A DNA stretch of 64,000 nucleotides, from contig NC_016132.3 in the NCBI RefSeq assembly GCF_000005505.3, positions 56,062,914-56,126,913 on the forward strand, in the 5' to 3' direction. The notes beneath the pieces were generated by a model, which was not told the DNA's origin, searched no databases, and saw only the letters and a program-made list of their open reading frames with translations. Source of the stretch: Brachypodium distachyon (lineage: Eukaryota > Streptophyta > Magnoliopsida > Poales > Poaceae). A program made the position numbers and the translations under genes. Shown here piece by piece: positions 39,931 through 51,573 of this stretch (the stretch's first letter is position 1; each line of letters starts with the position of its first letter).

Positions 39931-40748
39931 TGGAACTGAAGTTTTAGTATACCACAATGTTTCTTCATTTATATATTTTTGTTTTGCCCGGTTTTGGTGA
40001 TAGCATTATGAGAAGTTGTATATTGGAGCCATTGGATGTAACCATTCTTTTTTACAGAAAATGAAAGGAAAATGTTGGAGCTACACCATTGTATCGACAG
40101 TAAACCGAATAGCCTCCAAGAATCATTTGCACCCCCTATCTTATATTTTGTCTTCATGGGTTGGGGGGTGGATATGTAAAAGCTGTAATGCAGTAATTGT
40201 TCAAATTTCTTTTATTTCATGTCTTTTTTTCTGTTTTACTTCGTTCATCTTTGCATCTGATATGCCCTCAAGGATCTGGGTACACACGGAAGTTTTAACA
40301 ATGGCAAGAGAGCTGCAGATATTCATTGCCAGACAAAAGAAGCTGAACATATGTCTGAAACCGTATCCTGAAAAGGCCGGTTACAGAAGCATAGAACGGT
40401 TATCCAAATCGAGAAACTAATACCACTGCAAAAATATTTGATCATAAGCAAATTGGATTTCTGCATAATCATATATTAGTAACATTCGTACCATCCAGCC
40501 TAACAAGTGACAAAAGGCTACCAAAAATTATTGAAACAAACTGACCAACGGTCGTCTTTATAGTTTCGATGTAATCACCCAAAATCTCGACCAACCTAAG
40601 ACTAACCAATCTGCTGCAAAAACAGGCTTCGGTTATATATTCAACAAATTGATTGCTGATGGGTGATTACATATTCAATATTCACTTGTATCTAATGTAG
40701 TGCTTCAATGAGCAAACAGAAAAGGACAGAAAAAGCAACACAAGCTGA
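39931..40748. other. Spacer between convergent BLISTER-like and DUF185 genes
   Basis: This is the presumed 3' UTRs of both genes. The 134-codon frame within it has no family resemblance and is probably chance. No repeat or RNA gene was seen. Confidence 0.6.
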
Positions 40749-43700
40749 CTACTTCCTGTTGTGGGTAGGAACGCTGAGATAGAACTTTGTGTTCCTGAAA
40801 TCATCAAGAAGTGGATTGTATCCATCTTTTGTCTTTGTCTTCAGTGGCAACCCAAACTCCTCCATGAAGGCAGCAGAATCAAGCTGAATGATAAATGTCA
40901 AATAACAACATAAATGCCAGATAACAACATTTTCCCTCCATTTCTTTTTACGAGATGTTCTAGCTTTGTCGTAAGTCAAACTTTTTAAAGTGTGACAACG
41001 TGTATAGAGGAAATCTACCAACATCTACAATTCTAATTAGTTATACTAAATCCGCCATGATATACACAAAATTGCACTTATAAAAAGGAACGGATGGAGT
41101 ACTTTTCAGTACCAAAGTTAGTCAGAGATGTTCACAAAATTGTAATTCATCACAAAATGAACTGTGCCGCTTTGGGTGTTAAACTTACTATGATTGTTCT
41201 CCTACTCTTCACTGGTTTAAATGCACCACGATTCTTCTGCTCTTTTGAAAAACCAGAGCAGTGATGGTCGATCTGCTCCAAAAGCCAGAAATCTGTTGGG
41301 AAGAAGATATCTGCATCCCCCTGGCAGAGTGGAAAATGACATAATCAAGTTTACTGGGTCATATGCAACACAAAATATTTGTCACTAAAAACACCAAATT
41401 ACCTCAGACTGGTTTGCTATTTTCAATTCTTTAAATCTTTTTTTTTTCAAGAAGGCTTGCACAGCTAAGATGAATAGATTGTCTGCCTATGACATAATAG
41501 CTCATGATCTAATGCACGAATAGAACGAAAATGGTAGCCCTGCAAACCTGCGCATCAAGATAGTTGCGATGATCCAAAGTTTTCCCATCCTTCTACAAGA
41601 AGAAAACAAGATCAATGAGACATCTGGAAGCGAGCCTGTGATCTTCATATCAACATAAGCTGGTGATTGCATATTTGCATGATCAACACAGAAGGAAACC
41701 AACATTCAAGAACTAAAAAAACATGGTTTGTCCCATTCTCAGGAAATATTATCAACACCACAGCCTTGTTGGAGAAATGCACCAAATAGTCAGAAAAGCT
41801 AAAGCATTTACACACTTGATAGAGTAATAAACTAATAATCATAATAAATCAGGGTCACCTTTGAAGAAACCAATGGAGCTCTATCACCAGGTATGCTAAC
41901 ATCAGGAAGATAGCTGAAGTCCGAAGCAATAAGGGACATGCTTGGCAAAGCTTGGTGTAAAGTATCCAGTAGTTTCTGCATATAGGAAGAAAGATGTACC
42001 CTCAATTGTACAACAGTAATTTATCATCTAACTAAGCGGGAGTGTATCCGAAATACATACCAAGCATCCAGTTGGTAACCAAGCTCTCCGAGGCTTCGGG
42101 AATACTTTTGAGAAGATCCCTTTTGCAGCAAATGATAGTTTTTCTCTCAAAGATGGGTTCTGTTCATTCATGTTGACAATCTCGACGCAGCGGGAAACTA
42201 ATGGGTCTTGTAATGGTTTGTAAACCTCAGAGACTTGTGAACTTTCTTAAGGAAAATGCAAGAAAAACTTATTAAAGCAAGAGATGAAGAGATGGATTAG
42301 CTAGATAGTTTCCTATAGGAACACAAAAGAGGTTCATTCTTGATAAGAGTGAGCATACAATATTAATTAGTAAAAATAACTAGCCAGAAGCACAAGGACG
42401 ATGCTGAATTGCTGATGTTCTAGAAGGAAAAAGGAGGCAACCTTCAACGTCAACCAAAATTATAATCAAAATAAATCAAGTAAAAATCACGGTGCCATGA
42501 GAGCAGTGTAAAAGAATACGGAACCTTCTATAAAAGAATTTTTTCCCCAGTTCCTTCTGAAAACGAGAAATACCTTAGCATACAACTATATTTTTCACCT
42601 ACATGAACAATGATCACTGTATATTACACTGAATTAATGAGTAGCTAAATAATTAAGCTTAGTGAACGAGAATTCAGTAAAATAAAATGGTTTGGTAAGA
42701 GAATTGTTTAAAATATGTAAAACAGAAGGCATCATAATTCATAATTTTCATAAGTTCATTATTTTATCATGTTTTCCCGAGTCTATGGATCTGACTGAAC
42801 TCACTCCCGACATAAACGGTGGATCGAAGAGCCTAACAAAGCGAGAGAGAAAAATACTTTGGATCATGTTTCCCAAGTGTAGGGATCCACACCAATGAAT
42901 ATATGAGTAAAATAAAAGGTGCTTCAAAGCTAAATCTGCAAGCCATCTGAACGTTGAAACACATAAAATTACAAACCTGCCGTTTACTTTTTCAATCCAC
43001 ACTTCCATCCATGGAGAGACCTGATCTGGTGAATAGACAAGGTCATGAGGTAGATTGTCAAGTACCTGACATTCCACCAAAAGAAAGTTACTAGTGGAAG
43101 CGTGGAACTGCTGCAGGGATATCTCCCTTAAAGTATGATTGCAAGACTAAATGTCTATATGATTAGCTTAGATTTGTTAGAACCAGGATATATTAGCAAT
43201 GCAAATAATATATAAGTCAATTACCATCAGTCAGTAGTTCCAAGTATGGTAATAATACAATGGCCTGTCCGACATGGCTTGTAAAATTAGTACAGAGGAC
43301 CCTATTTTCGACTGTTAACTTCTTTTTTGCGATATCATGTCCAAATAGATATATAGTGATGGTACATGAATTGAGAGAAGAATATGTTTGTCTCAATGCG
43401 ATGATGTGCAAAACGTTTGTGAATTCTTGGAAAAAGTAGTTTATGTCTGCTGCAATCTTGGAAAACATCTCACACATTAAAAAGTTCATTACAGTTACAA
43501 TCACCACAGCTATAGAGCATGTAAACATAAATGTCGCTATGAATGCTGCTGACTCTGCTGTATCATACTGGTGATGCCATTATTGCAATTGATATTTTGT
43601 TTCTTGGACTAAGCAAATCCAAAAAATACATACCTCAAGCATCAACACCCAACATGGTTGGGGATCCTTGAGACCTGCAAAGGAAAACAGGAAGATTGAA

Positions 43701-45532
43701 ATGCAAATCCAAATCCAATCATTTCAAAGGTATTAGTAATTAATAGATATTGAAACCTGAGACTAAATGGTGGATATGTGAAATTGGGATGAAGGTATTA
43801 GGTATAAGTAAAAAGTCAGTTATCCCACAATTATTGTATTGGAGCAATCAGTGTAGCATCAACATATGTCTAGGTACTATATATAGTAGAATATGAGCTA
43901 TTCGTGGCTGGAAACAGTGCAAGATGGCCAATCAAAACTCAGGTAATTGATTTGAGACAATAATTATTGTAGGAAGTTCCAACAACAATAGCTTGGCACA
44001 AGAAGCCAGCTTACCCCATCCAGCTCTGTCAGTTGCATCACGATGCTCCACCGTAAACTTTGACAAATGGCTCTGTACTTCACCGACAGTTTCCAACTGC
44101 TTTTCAGCAAGTGAGGAGCTAATTTCTACTGAGCTAGCAAATGAAGATAAAAGGAAGATCAAAAGCATATTCGATCACATAAAAGAAAAATGATTTGATG
44201 GTGAACACAAGGCAGCATGATTGCATGAAGAGTAATCAGTATTATGAACGTTACTATGACATACGCACACACCACCTTGTTCTGCCTTACCAAACAAATA
44301 GGAATTATGAACAACTTTAAGTAGGCCAAATAACATGAAAACAGAGCTGCTTACATGTATTTCATATTATTGTAGACTTTTGGCGGGGCATTTAACATCA
44401 TGTAATCAAGTACACACTTTGCACATGTCCCAGATCCACCACCGATTTCATATATCTGGCCGGTACAGAAATCCGTTTCATATATGGTAGGGTGAAAAAT
44501 CAAATCAATATGATAATGTGCCATGATAGGACGAAGCCCACAAGTGAGTTTGGAGCTTCGTCAACCAGAGTGCGCAGCTATACGGCAAGAAAATAAATAT
44601 TACGAGCGCACCTTCAATGGGGTTGAAAGATTAGCTGTACGCAGGATTGATGCAGCTATTGCATAGGCATACCATGGCTGCACCAGAGAAGCAAAACATG
44701 CTTCAACAGCTAAACTGGAAAGGAACATGAAACATTTTCTTTAACAGCCCAAGCATAAGAATGTACCTTAAAAAGCTCCACTGGAGTAAACCAAGCGATA
44801 TCATGCTTCTTGTACAGCTTATCAAGATGCTTCATGTATGCACTCCTCCCTGCGTGATACAACACCAAGTTATTTGCGTCTACAAATAAATGTCCTAGAT
44901 ATTAACACAGCACCGCAGAGAGTCAGCGTCGAGCAAACATCGTGCAGTTTAGCATCAGGAAAGAACAACCAAGACCCAAATGGTTCGACAAGTTTGAGTA
45001 AAAACAACTATCCCAGTCGGATCACACACGCCTACAACGTATTCGTGGAAATGCCTCCACGAAAAACAACTGAAGAACCGGCGTTATCTGATTCGCACAA
45101 TGCCGGAACACCACAAGACCAAACTCGGCACACCACATTAAATCTACTCCGAGAAGCTGAATACAGAAAAGGGGCAGGAGGAGAGACAGCACAGGCAGTC
45201 CGAGAATCCGAGAGTACCCTCGAGCTGGTGGAAGCGGATGCTGGAGTCGAGCACGCCCACGGGCCCCGACCGCTTGGAGAAGTAGCCGTGGCTGGGGTCG
45301 TACAACGCGGACCTCACGAAATCGCGCACCTGCGAGTGAAGCTCCCCTGTGGTTTACTTCCATCAAAGTAGCCGGTACAGAGGGATCTCAGAGTGATCAG
45401 AAATGCCTCGGTGTTTACCAGAACGGGCTTGTCGCCGGCGACGATGCCCGACGAGAACAGCGCAGCGGGGGCCCACCGCGATATCAGCGCCGCACGCCGG
45501 AGCGCCGGGACTACCAGGTACGCCGGCGACAT
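40749..45532 (-). CDS. DUF185/NDUFAF7-like SAM-dependent methyltransferase, probably mitochondrial
   Basis: Member of the DUF185 (Methyltransf_28) family; human NDUFAF7 methylates an arginine of a complex I subunit during assembly. The plant paralogue group (At1g04900/At3g28700 type) is less well characterised. The 13 exons are 45419-45532, 45218-45329, 44767-44849, 44612-44677, 44355-44455, 44015-44133, 43634-43674, 42977-43065, 42061-42241, 41859-41975, 41548-41592, 41189-41320 and 40749-40883 (444 residues). The N-terminus MSPAYLVVPALRRAALISR is Arg-rich and Glu/Asp-free, as in mitochondrial presequences. The SAM-binding motif EIGGGSGT lies at 128-135. DNLPHDLVY, FPKPRRAWLPTGCL and GDADIFFPTDFWLL are conserved. 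The 89-bp first intron was chosen because it alone keeps phase into VRDFVRSALYDPSHGYF; the exact junction is the weakest point. The last intron holds a MITE. Confidence 0.88.
40933..41099. mobile_element. Stowaway-like MITE in last intron of the DUF185 gene
   Basis: Left end TCCCTCCATTTCTTTTTACGA and right end TTATAAAAAGGAACGGATGGAG are imperfect inverted repeats. It lies between exons 12 and 13; ends are approximate. Confidence 0.65.
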
Positions 45533-45985
45533 GGCGGAGTGTGTCACGTTGCGGCGGCGGCGGCGGCACGAGGTTCTGGACCTCAACAAAAAAAAAAATG
45601 AGAGGTGGACCTCAACAAATAGAAACAGAATACTTTCTGGGCCTAGAACCAGAGTGCGGCTCGGGTGTTTCGGGCTTTTGGCAGAGCCCGACCGAGTCGG
45701 CCCCGTCATGCCCCGTCTCCCATGCTCCCAGCGTGTTTAGCAAGTTTTGGGGAAGAGAGAGTTTAGTGTGGGAATTGAAAAGAAAAGTTGATTTTCAGAA
45801 GAGGATTATCACCTTCATACACCTAGAAAGGTCTAAACATGTCAGGTGCATTTTTTGAATGGATAACAAGATGATTTATTCACAAGGAAATGGTTTCCCT
45901 AACTTTGGATAATGCATCTGCAGATGAAGTAGTTGTAACTGATGTTCTTGCTGATATATAAAAAAAAACCTTAGTATGTGATGGC

Positions 45986-47304
45986 TTGTTCTTTCCTGTT
46001 AGATGTGCTTGTCAAATGCTAAATCTGGTTGCTAGAGATGGTTTGAAAGAAATTTCCGCCGCTGTTTGGAGTATGCGAACATTTGTAATGATCGTTAAGT
46101 GCTCTCCCCCGCAGTGGAAGGATTTTATTAAATATGCAGCTCAATGTGGGTTGGATACGAAGCGTGGTATTGCACCTGATGTTCGCACGAGTGGCATTCA
46201 ACCTAGCTAATGCTGAAAGGTGTCATTTATCATTAAAAAAAAAGCTTTTGAAAGGCCTCACAATCTTGACAAGAAAAGGTATGCATGATTATTACCATCG
46301 GAGGATAACTGGAACATGGCGGAAACACTTTGTAAATGCTTTAAGAGGTCCAATGATGTTACAGAATTGTTGTCGGGTACTTCATATCCAACTGCCTACT
46401 CATTTTACCAAAGCTTTGCATAAGTTAAGGCTTTAATCACTGAGAAGTGTAGTAGTGAAAATGAGACCATTATCAAAATGGCACACTCTATGTATATAAA
46501 GTTTAAGACGTACTCCCTCTGTTCCTAATTAATTGGCGCCAGGAATTTCGCAAAAAAATCTTGCTATTTTCCGAAATTGACCTGCAGTCCACGTTCTACC
46601 AGAACTCTTGCAAAAAAAGAACGCTGTAGTTTTTCGAAATCAACGCGCAGTCCACGTTCAATTGAAGATGTGTACTGCAGTTTGATTTCGTAAATTAATA
46701 GTTTTTTTTTGCAAAATGACCGGCGCCAATTAATTGAAAACGGAGGGAGTATTAGAAGAAGTCAAATGTTGCTCTAGCCGTAGCTTACTTTCTGGACCCT
46801 ACTTATAGGAAGAGGGCAGTAGGATATTTAAAAAAGGTTTATGGGACAGCGCTATATCATGCTAAAGTGGAATTGAAGAGTTCACCATTGTTGTCAAGCA
46901 AATATATGCGGAACATGCTGCCGCCTCACCAAAAGACGAAAAACCCAACTCTAGTGTCAACTTGAAGCAAGTGCAGATGCATGTCGAAACGGAAGAAGAG
47001 TTTGATTTTCAAAAATATTTGTATGAATCAAACAACATGGTCGGTGATGGTGATACAACTGACTTGGATAAATACATGTCGAAGTATATTTAGTTCTATG
47101 TTGGATAATTTCGACTTCTTATCTTCATGGAGAACTAATGCAAGAAGATATCCTGTCCTTTCTCTACTTGCTCATGATGACTTCGCAATACAAGCATCAA
47201 CAGTTGCTTTTAGTGCTGATGGTCGTGTTATTGATTCATTAGGTAGTCGTGGAAGCAGTAATATGTAGGAGTACCAAAGATCGGGCTGCTGCATCTCGAA
47301 AAGG
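45986..47304 (+). pseudogene. hAT-family transposase relic, frameshifted and interrupted
   Basis: Plus-strand frames, broken by frameshifts and stops, read in order CACQMLNLVARDGLKEI, MRTFVMIVKCSPPQWKDF, a segment like FxRLT(S/D)LLSGTSYPT, HSMYIKF, VALAVAYFLDP-like text, and the C-terminal dimerisation region WRTNARRYPVLSLLAHD followed by AIQASTVAFSADGRVIDS. This is the layout of zinc-finger-BED/RICESLEEPER-type hAT transposases. The conserved SxCE-FS before SADGR is eroded. The BED finger was not found and no terminal repeats are evident. A Stowaway element sits in the middle. It is not functional. Confidence 0.85.
46513..46749. mobile_element. Stowaway-type MITE nested in the hAT relic
   Basis: CTCCCTCTGTTCCTAATTAATT then GGCGCCAGG at the left and CCGGCGCCAATTAATT then GAAAACGGAGGGAG at the right are inverted ends of a 237-bp element, with TA on both sides. 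Removing it rejoins the transposase text (IKFKT/KKSNVAL), so it inserted after the hAT copy was in place. Confidence 0.92.
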
Positions 47305-48207
47305 TAGTTTCTCAATAGTTTTCTTGCTATGTTAGTATGTGTTTGATTAAGGTCATGTGAACTTTTATTAGCATGTGTGGTTGTAGCTGCTGTAGCAGTA
47401 TGTCATGTTTTCGTTACGTTGTTTATTAAGGTGTGGTGTTTATTTTTCTTGTATTAAACATTTATTTTTGTCCGCATCCGGTCCGCCGCCGTTCCGTTTC
47501 CGGAATTATTGGCCATATTCCATATTTGTTTCCGCATCCGTATCGAGTTCGCACCGCTTTTGAAAGCGACAAAAAGTATGAATGATATGGTATAACCATT
47601 ATCCGTCCGAATCCGATTCGGTTTCACCCCTAGGCGAAATTTTGAAACTGGTCTTTGAGAAAAAAGTACCAATTCTCCTCTCCTCCAACAAATTACCGGC
47701 TCCCCTAAGGAAGAGACATGCGGGAGTTTCACCTCTTAATTTCCCTTTTCCTTCGCCTCTAAACTCACAAGACCCCCAATAAAACAATAGACAAGTTTAA
47801 GGCATCTCCGGATGTTCATACGTGGGATTGTCTCTTAAGATTCCATGTCAATATTTTTCATATGCGGTACGTAATTAATGAGGAGACCGTCTCTTATGCT
47901 ATCAATGGTCATTTTTCATGCAAAACAATACAAAGACATTATATTTCTCCATAAAATCATTTAATAGGTATTATTTTAGATACAACAGTAAAGGACAATG
48001 CATTGGAAAGATGAATTTTTAGCATTTATTTATTGAGGGCTAAGGGACAGCTAGCTCAGAAATTATGCAGTGAGAGGGTATATCCTTTTAAATTCAAATT
48101 CTTCTCTCTAATTACCTCCAACCAAACAACAGCTCTAATCCGCAGGGTGTCATTGGCCCCCGTTGGCCCGTTGTCTCTTAAGACGCTCTCGCTCGAAGAC
48201 GTGCAGT

Positions 48208-48216
48208 CTATATAAG
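48208..48216 (+). promoter_or_regulatory. TATA box of the MADS-like gene
   Basis: CTATATAAG stands 95 bp upstream of the ATG at 48311 in a region that turns GC-rich. Spacing suits a transcription start near 48240 and a 5' UTR of about 70 bases that includes an AG repeat (48288-48305). Confidence 0.6.
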
Positions 48217-48310
48217 TAAGGAAACCCGTAGGCTTCCTGCACCGAAAGATCAAGAGCAAAAAGCTGCGAGGACAGCAGAGACAGACAAAAAGAGAGAGAG
48301 AGAGAGGGGA

Positions 48311-48997
48311 ATGGCTAGCCCCGTCACCGACCTCCAGAAGCGTAGACAGTCGTTCGCGGCTCGCAAGGTGGGGGTGATAGAGAAGGCGCAGGAGATGGGG
48401 GCGAAGACCAACGCGCCCACGGCTGTGGTCGTCTCGGGCGGCGGCGGCCAGCTGGGCCCCGACGTGGGGTACTGGCCGTCGAAGGAGGCGGCGACGGCGG
48501 CGGCCAAGCAGGTCCGCGCGCTCCCGGACCAGGCCCGGACCAAGTCCACGCACGGCCACACCAGCCACCTCGCGGCCCTACGGGACGCGCGGAGGGCCCA
48601 TCGGGCGGCGGCGCAGGAGGGCGGCGGCGGCGGCATCTCCGGCTCGCGCGCGCTCGAGCGTATGCCCGGCGCCGCAATCCTCAAGCTGCGCTCGCGCGTT
48701 GGCGCGTCCCGGGAGGCCACGGATGGGAAGATCTGGGCGCTGCAGCAGCCTCAGAACGACGAGGGCGTGGCGGAGAACTTCGTGGCGGGCGACGCGTGGA
48801 TGAGGCAGCTGCTGGAGGATCTCAAGGAGAAACCCTGGCGCGCCGACGCGCCGTACAACGCCGAGATCGAGTACATCAACGTGTGCGGGTTCGTGATGGA
48901 GCGTGATGCCTACGACTTCATCCGCTTCGACCTCGGGATGCCTCTGCCCGACCTCTACCCCGAGTCGACGGACTACGACGCGGATATGCGGTTGTGA
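48311..48997 (+). CDS. Degenerate type-I MADS-box-like protein, single exon
   Basis: A 228-codon intronless frame, very GC-rich in contrast to the AT-rich flanks. Residues about 9-46 (QKRRQSFAARKVGVIEKAQE, then AVVVSGGGG) align with the core of a type-I (M-alpha-like) MADS domain: RRQxFxxRxxGxxxKAxE followed by the AVVV beta strand. The usual N-terminal arm (GRxKIExxxI) is missing. The middle is Ala/Arg-rich. The C-terminal half (AENFVAGDAWMRQLLEDLKE onward) belongs to no domain I can name. Single-exon structure and fast divergence fit type-I MADS genes, many of which act in endosperm or gametophytes. A good TATA box precedes it. The TGA stop is followed in frame by 18 coding-like codons to a TAA at 49052-49054. 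The MADS assignment is by eye only. Confidence 0.6.
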   Translation: MASPVTDLQKRRQSFAARKVGVIEKAQEMGAKTNAPTAVVVSGGGGQLGPDVGYWPSKEAATAAAKQVRALPDQARTKSTHGHTSHLAALRDARRAHRAAAQEGGGGGISGSRALERMPGAAILKLRSRVGASREATDGKIWALQQPQNDEGVAENFVAGDAWMRQLLEDLKEKPWRADAPYNAEIEYINVCGFVMERDAYDFIRFDLGMPLPDLYPESTDYDADMRL

Positions 48998-51573
48998 TCG
49001 TGGGATGACTCTTCCTTCCCGGAGAGCGCGCCGCCGCCGCCGTACCCCAAGTAAGATGCGTGCTGGTCGGAGAACGGGTGACAAGGCGATTTCGCCCAAA
49101 TTGTGTCTCCTGTTTTTGTATTTTGGAAGACGATAGCTTCGTGGGGTCCTTCCGTCCTTATCGCCGCAGCCGTCATGCTGAGCTCCGCGCTACTGGGCAA
49201 GCGACGGTACTTGCCATGAATGAAGGCTACAAATGTACTTGTGGAATGGATATTGTAGACCAATGAGATGCACTGCTATGAACCCCAAACTTATTGTGTT
49301 CTGTCTGTCCTATTGGAGTTTAGGTCGAATATATCTACAGGTTGGATTACAATTGGACTTGGAGTTAACAGTAGGTTAAGTGTTGTAGTCGAATATGTGT
49401 AATCGTAGATGAAGTTTATATGGTTAGAAACGAGATTGTGAATGACAGTCTAACCTCGTGCATAAGGATAAGAGATCTCAATTTGGTGGGTGCGGCATCA
49501 TGGAGCTGTGTTGAACGTGTAATTAGAGCCCAAAGGAGGATTTCACTCGGTGTTGGTGGAGGGGCTATGGCGTAGATGCACAAATAGCCGAAGCGTATCT
49601 TGACGAGCGAAAAGCGAGAAGGATGTATCCGAACTGGTACTTGGTTTGTCTAGGGCATGCGTGGGAGTTGTCATCGGTCAAAAGCGATTGATGGTTTCCA
49701 CTAACAAAGAGATTAAGTCGAGACACCACATGCTTGTCGTGGTAATGGTGGAGTGTGGTGCGCAAACATGGGAAGAGGACAAGAAAGGTCAGACTGGTGT
49801 GGTTAGACATGTGTGCATGAGGGCGCTGAAAGTAGTGTCGTCGAATATCAAGTCTAAGTTGGTGAACTGGTCCGTCGGGATGGTGCCACATGATGGACAC
49901 GAATCGGTCATTGGAAATCTCGGTAAATGTTGAAAACTCATGGTCATGTCAGAGGTTTGCAGAGTGCATGGTTGTGTACTCTAAGGTGTTTAGTGCACAT
50001 TCATAGTGCAGGAGCTGGCACGATGCTATCCCATGGTGCATGTGGAAACACTACCTAGATAAAGGATGAGGAAACCATAAATTTGTCGCGAGGTGACTAG
50101 AGTGTGACAACTACTTCGAGTTTTCAGACAAACAATCAATAAGAGTGTTGATGTTGAGTTCAAACGACTCTTACAAGTGACATCTAATAAGCGAATCGTC
50201 CGCTTGCATAAAGACTATGATCAATGTGTGATGGCATTGAATGATTGAATGGCTACTGAGCTCACAAGAAGAGTAGAGAATGACTTGATTTCGCGGGAGC
50301 TTTAATTTCACAGCAAGAGTAGAGAATGACTTGGTTACGCGGGAGCTTTAATTTCACAGCAAGAGTAGAGAATGACTTGGTTACGCGGGAGCTTTGATTT
50401 CACAGCAAGAGTAGAGAATGACTTGGTTACGCGGGAGTTTTAATTTCACAGCAAGAGTAGAGATTGACTTGATTTCGCGGGAGCTTTAGAGTTTCATATA
50501 AAATTGTTTCGCGACATGTTAAAAAAATAGCTGAGTTTTCTTAAATAAGGTCGCCTTTTTAATACCATTTCCTTTGTTTTTCCATGTTTCCTCTCAATTG
50601 TTTGTGGCATTTCACCTGTCGCTTGCATGGTACCGTGGCCATGTCGCCATTAGAACCGATTTGAGTGGGGCAATTGACCAAGACTAAACGGTTACAATTA
50701 TAAATGATACCAAGTTGAGATACCAAGTTAAGGGGTATTTTCTCATGTTTACAATATCTATCAAAATAATTTTCATAAATTGCTATCTTTTTTACAAAAA
50801 AATCACCTTATTTTCTCGATTTTAATTTTCATTTTACTTCTATTGTCTTTTGTATTTTCTTTCTTTCTTTGGATACTGTAATGCCACTTTGAAAAAGAAG
50901 AAGGATGCTGAACTAATGGATTTTTTTCCATTCAAGAAAGCTCATGCACATTTGAATTTTACCATGGTTGCTTGTGGAATACTTTCATGAGTCCGGCTGA
51001 AATAAACGAGCATGTTTCATGAAAGTGTATTCTTCCTTGCAGAACATTCCTATCCTTCGGTATAATTTTGAGGATTTGTGTGATTTTTTTATATACTTAA
51101 GCATCTTCCATACATAGCGGGCCATTTGTATTATAAAACATTGTATCAAATATCCATTTGACAAGCATTAACATTTTGCATTGAAAATTGAAAATGTTTT
51201 CAAATCGGTCAAATTAAAAAAAAACGGTCATAACAAAGGACGATTTTTTGGAAAATAATGAACACAATAAATATCTATTTATTAGGCATGATCTGGAAAT
51301 TATTCCACCGCCCATTCTAATTTGTTTTAATTCCCACAGTTTTTTTTAGGGGAATTCCCACAGTTGTAATTTCATATAAAAAAACAAAAGAAATAAATAA
51401 GTAGGTCGGACGGCCCACTTACCTTCTCTGCTGCTTGCATGGCCAATCTCACGGCCCAGCTTCAAGGGGAAACTAGGAAATCATTAGAGCAGTACAAACG
51501 TGGGCTTTTGTCGTGCTCACCCCCACCGTATTGGCGCCGGAACCCAGTGGGGAAGAGAGAAGCATCCGCGGCG
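48998..51573. other. Spacer with minisatellite, no gene recognised
   Basis: It starts with the probable 3' UTR of the MADS-like gene and continues with sequence of no known family. The 46-bp tandem array at 50267-50488 is followed by an AT-rich stretch (50500-51400). Frames at 49565-49933 on both strands have no motif. Confidence 0.6.
50267..50488. repeat. 46-bp minisatellite, about 4.8 copies
   Basis: Units containing AAGAGTAGAGAATGACTTGG followed by TTACGCGGGAGCTTTAATTTC start at 50267, 50313, 50359, 50405 and 50451. Inner copies differ by one or two bases. The first and last copies share the variant GACTTGATTTCGCGGGAG, so the array probably grew from within. Confidence 0.95.

Noticed and set aside
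45330..45418. Reading through the first DUF185 intron as coding (frame ending SFTRRCAIS)
   Set aside because: The read-through frame hits a stop and loses VRDFVRSALYDPSHGYF. Removing 89 bp with good GT and AG sites restores the family sequence.
49565..49933. 111- and 95-codon frames opposite each other
   Set aside because: Neither resembles a known family. They overlap almost fully on opposite strands in spacer DNA.
50267..50488. Regular repeat array as a possible CRISPR
   Set aside because: Units are contiguous 46-bp repeats with no unique spacers, in a plant nuclear context.
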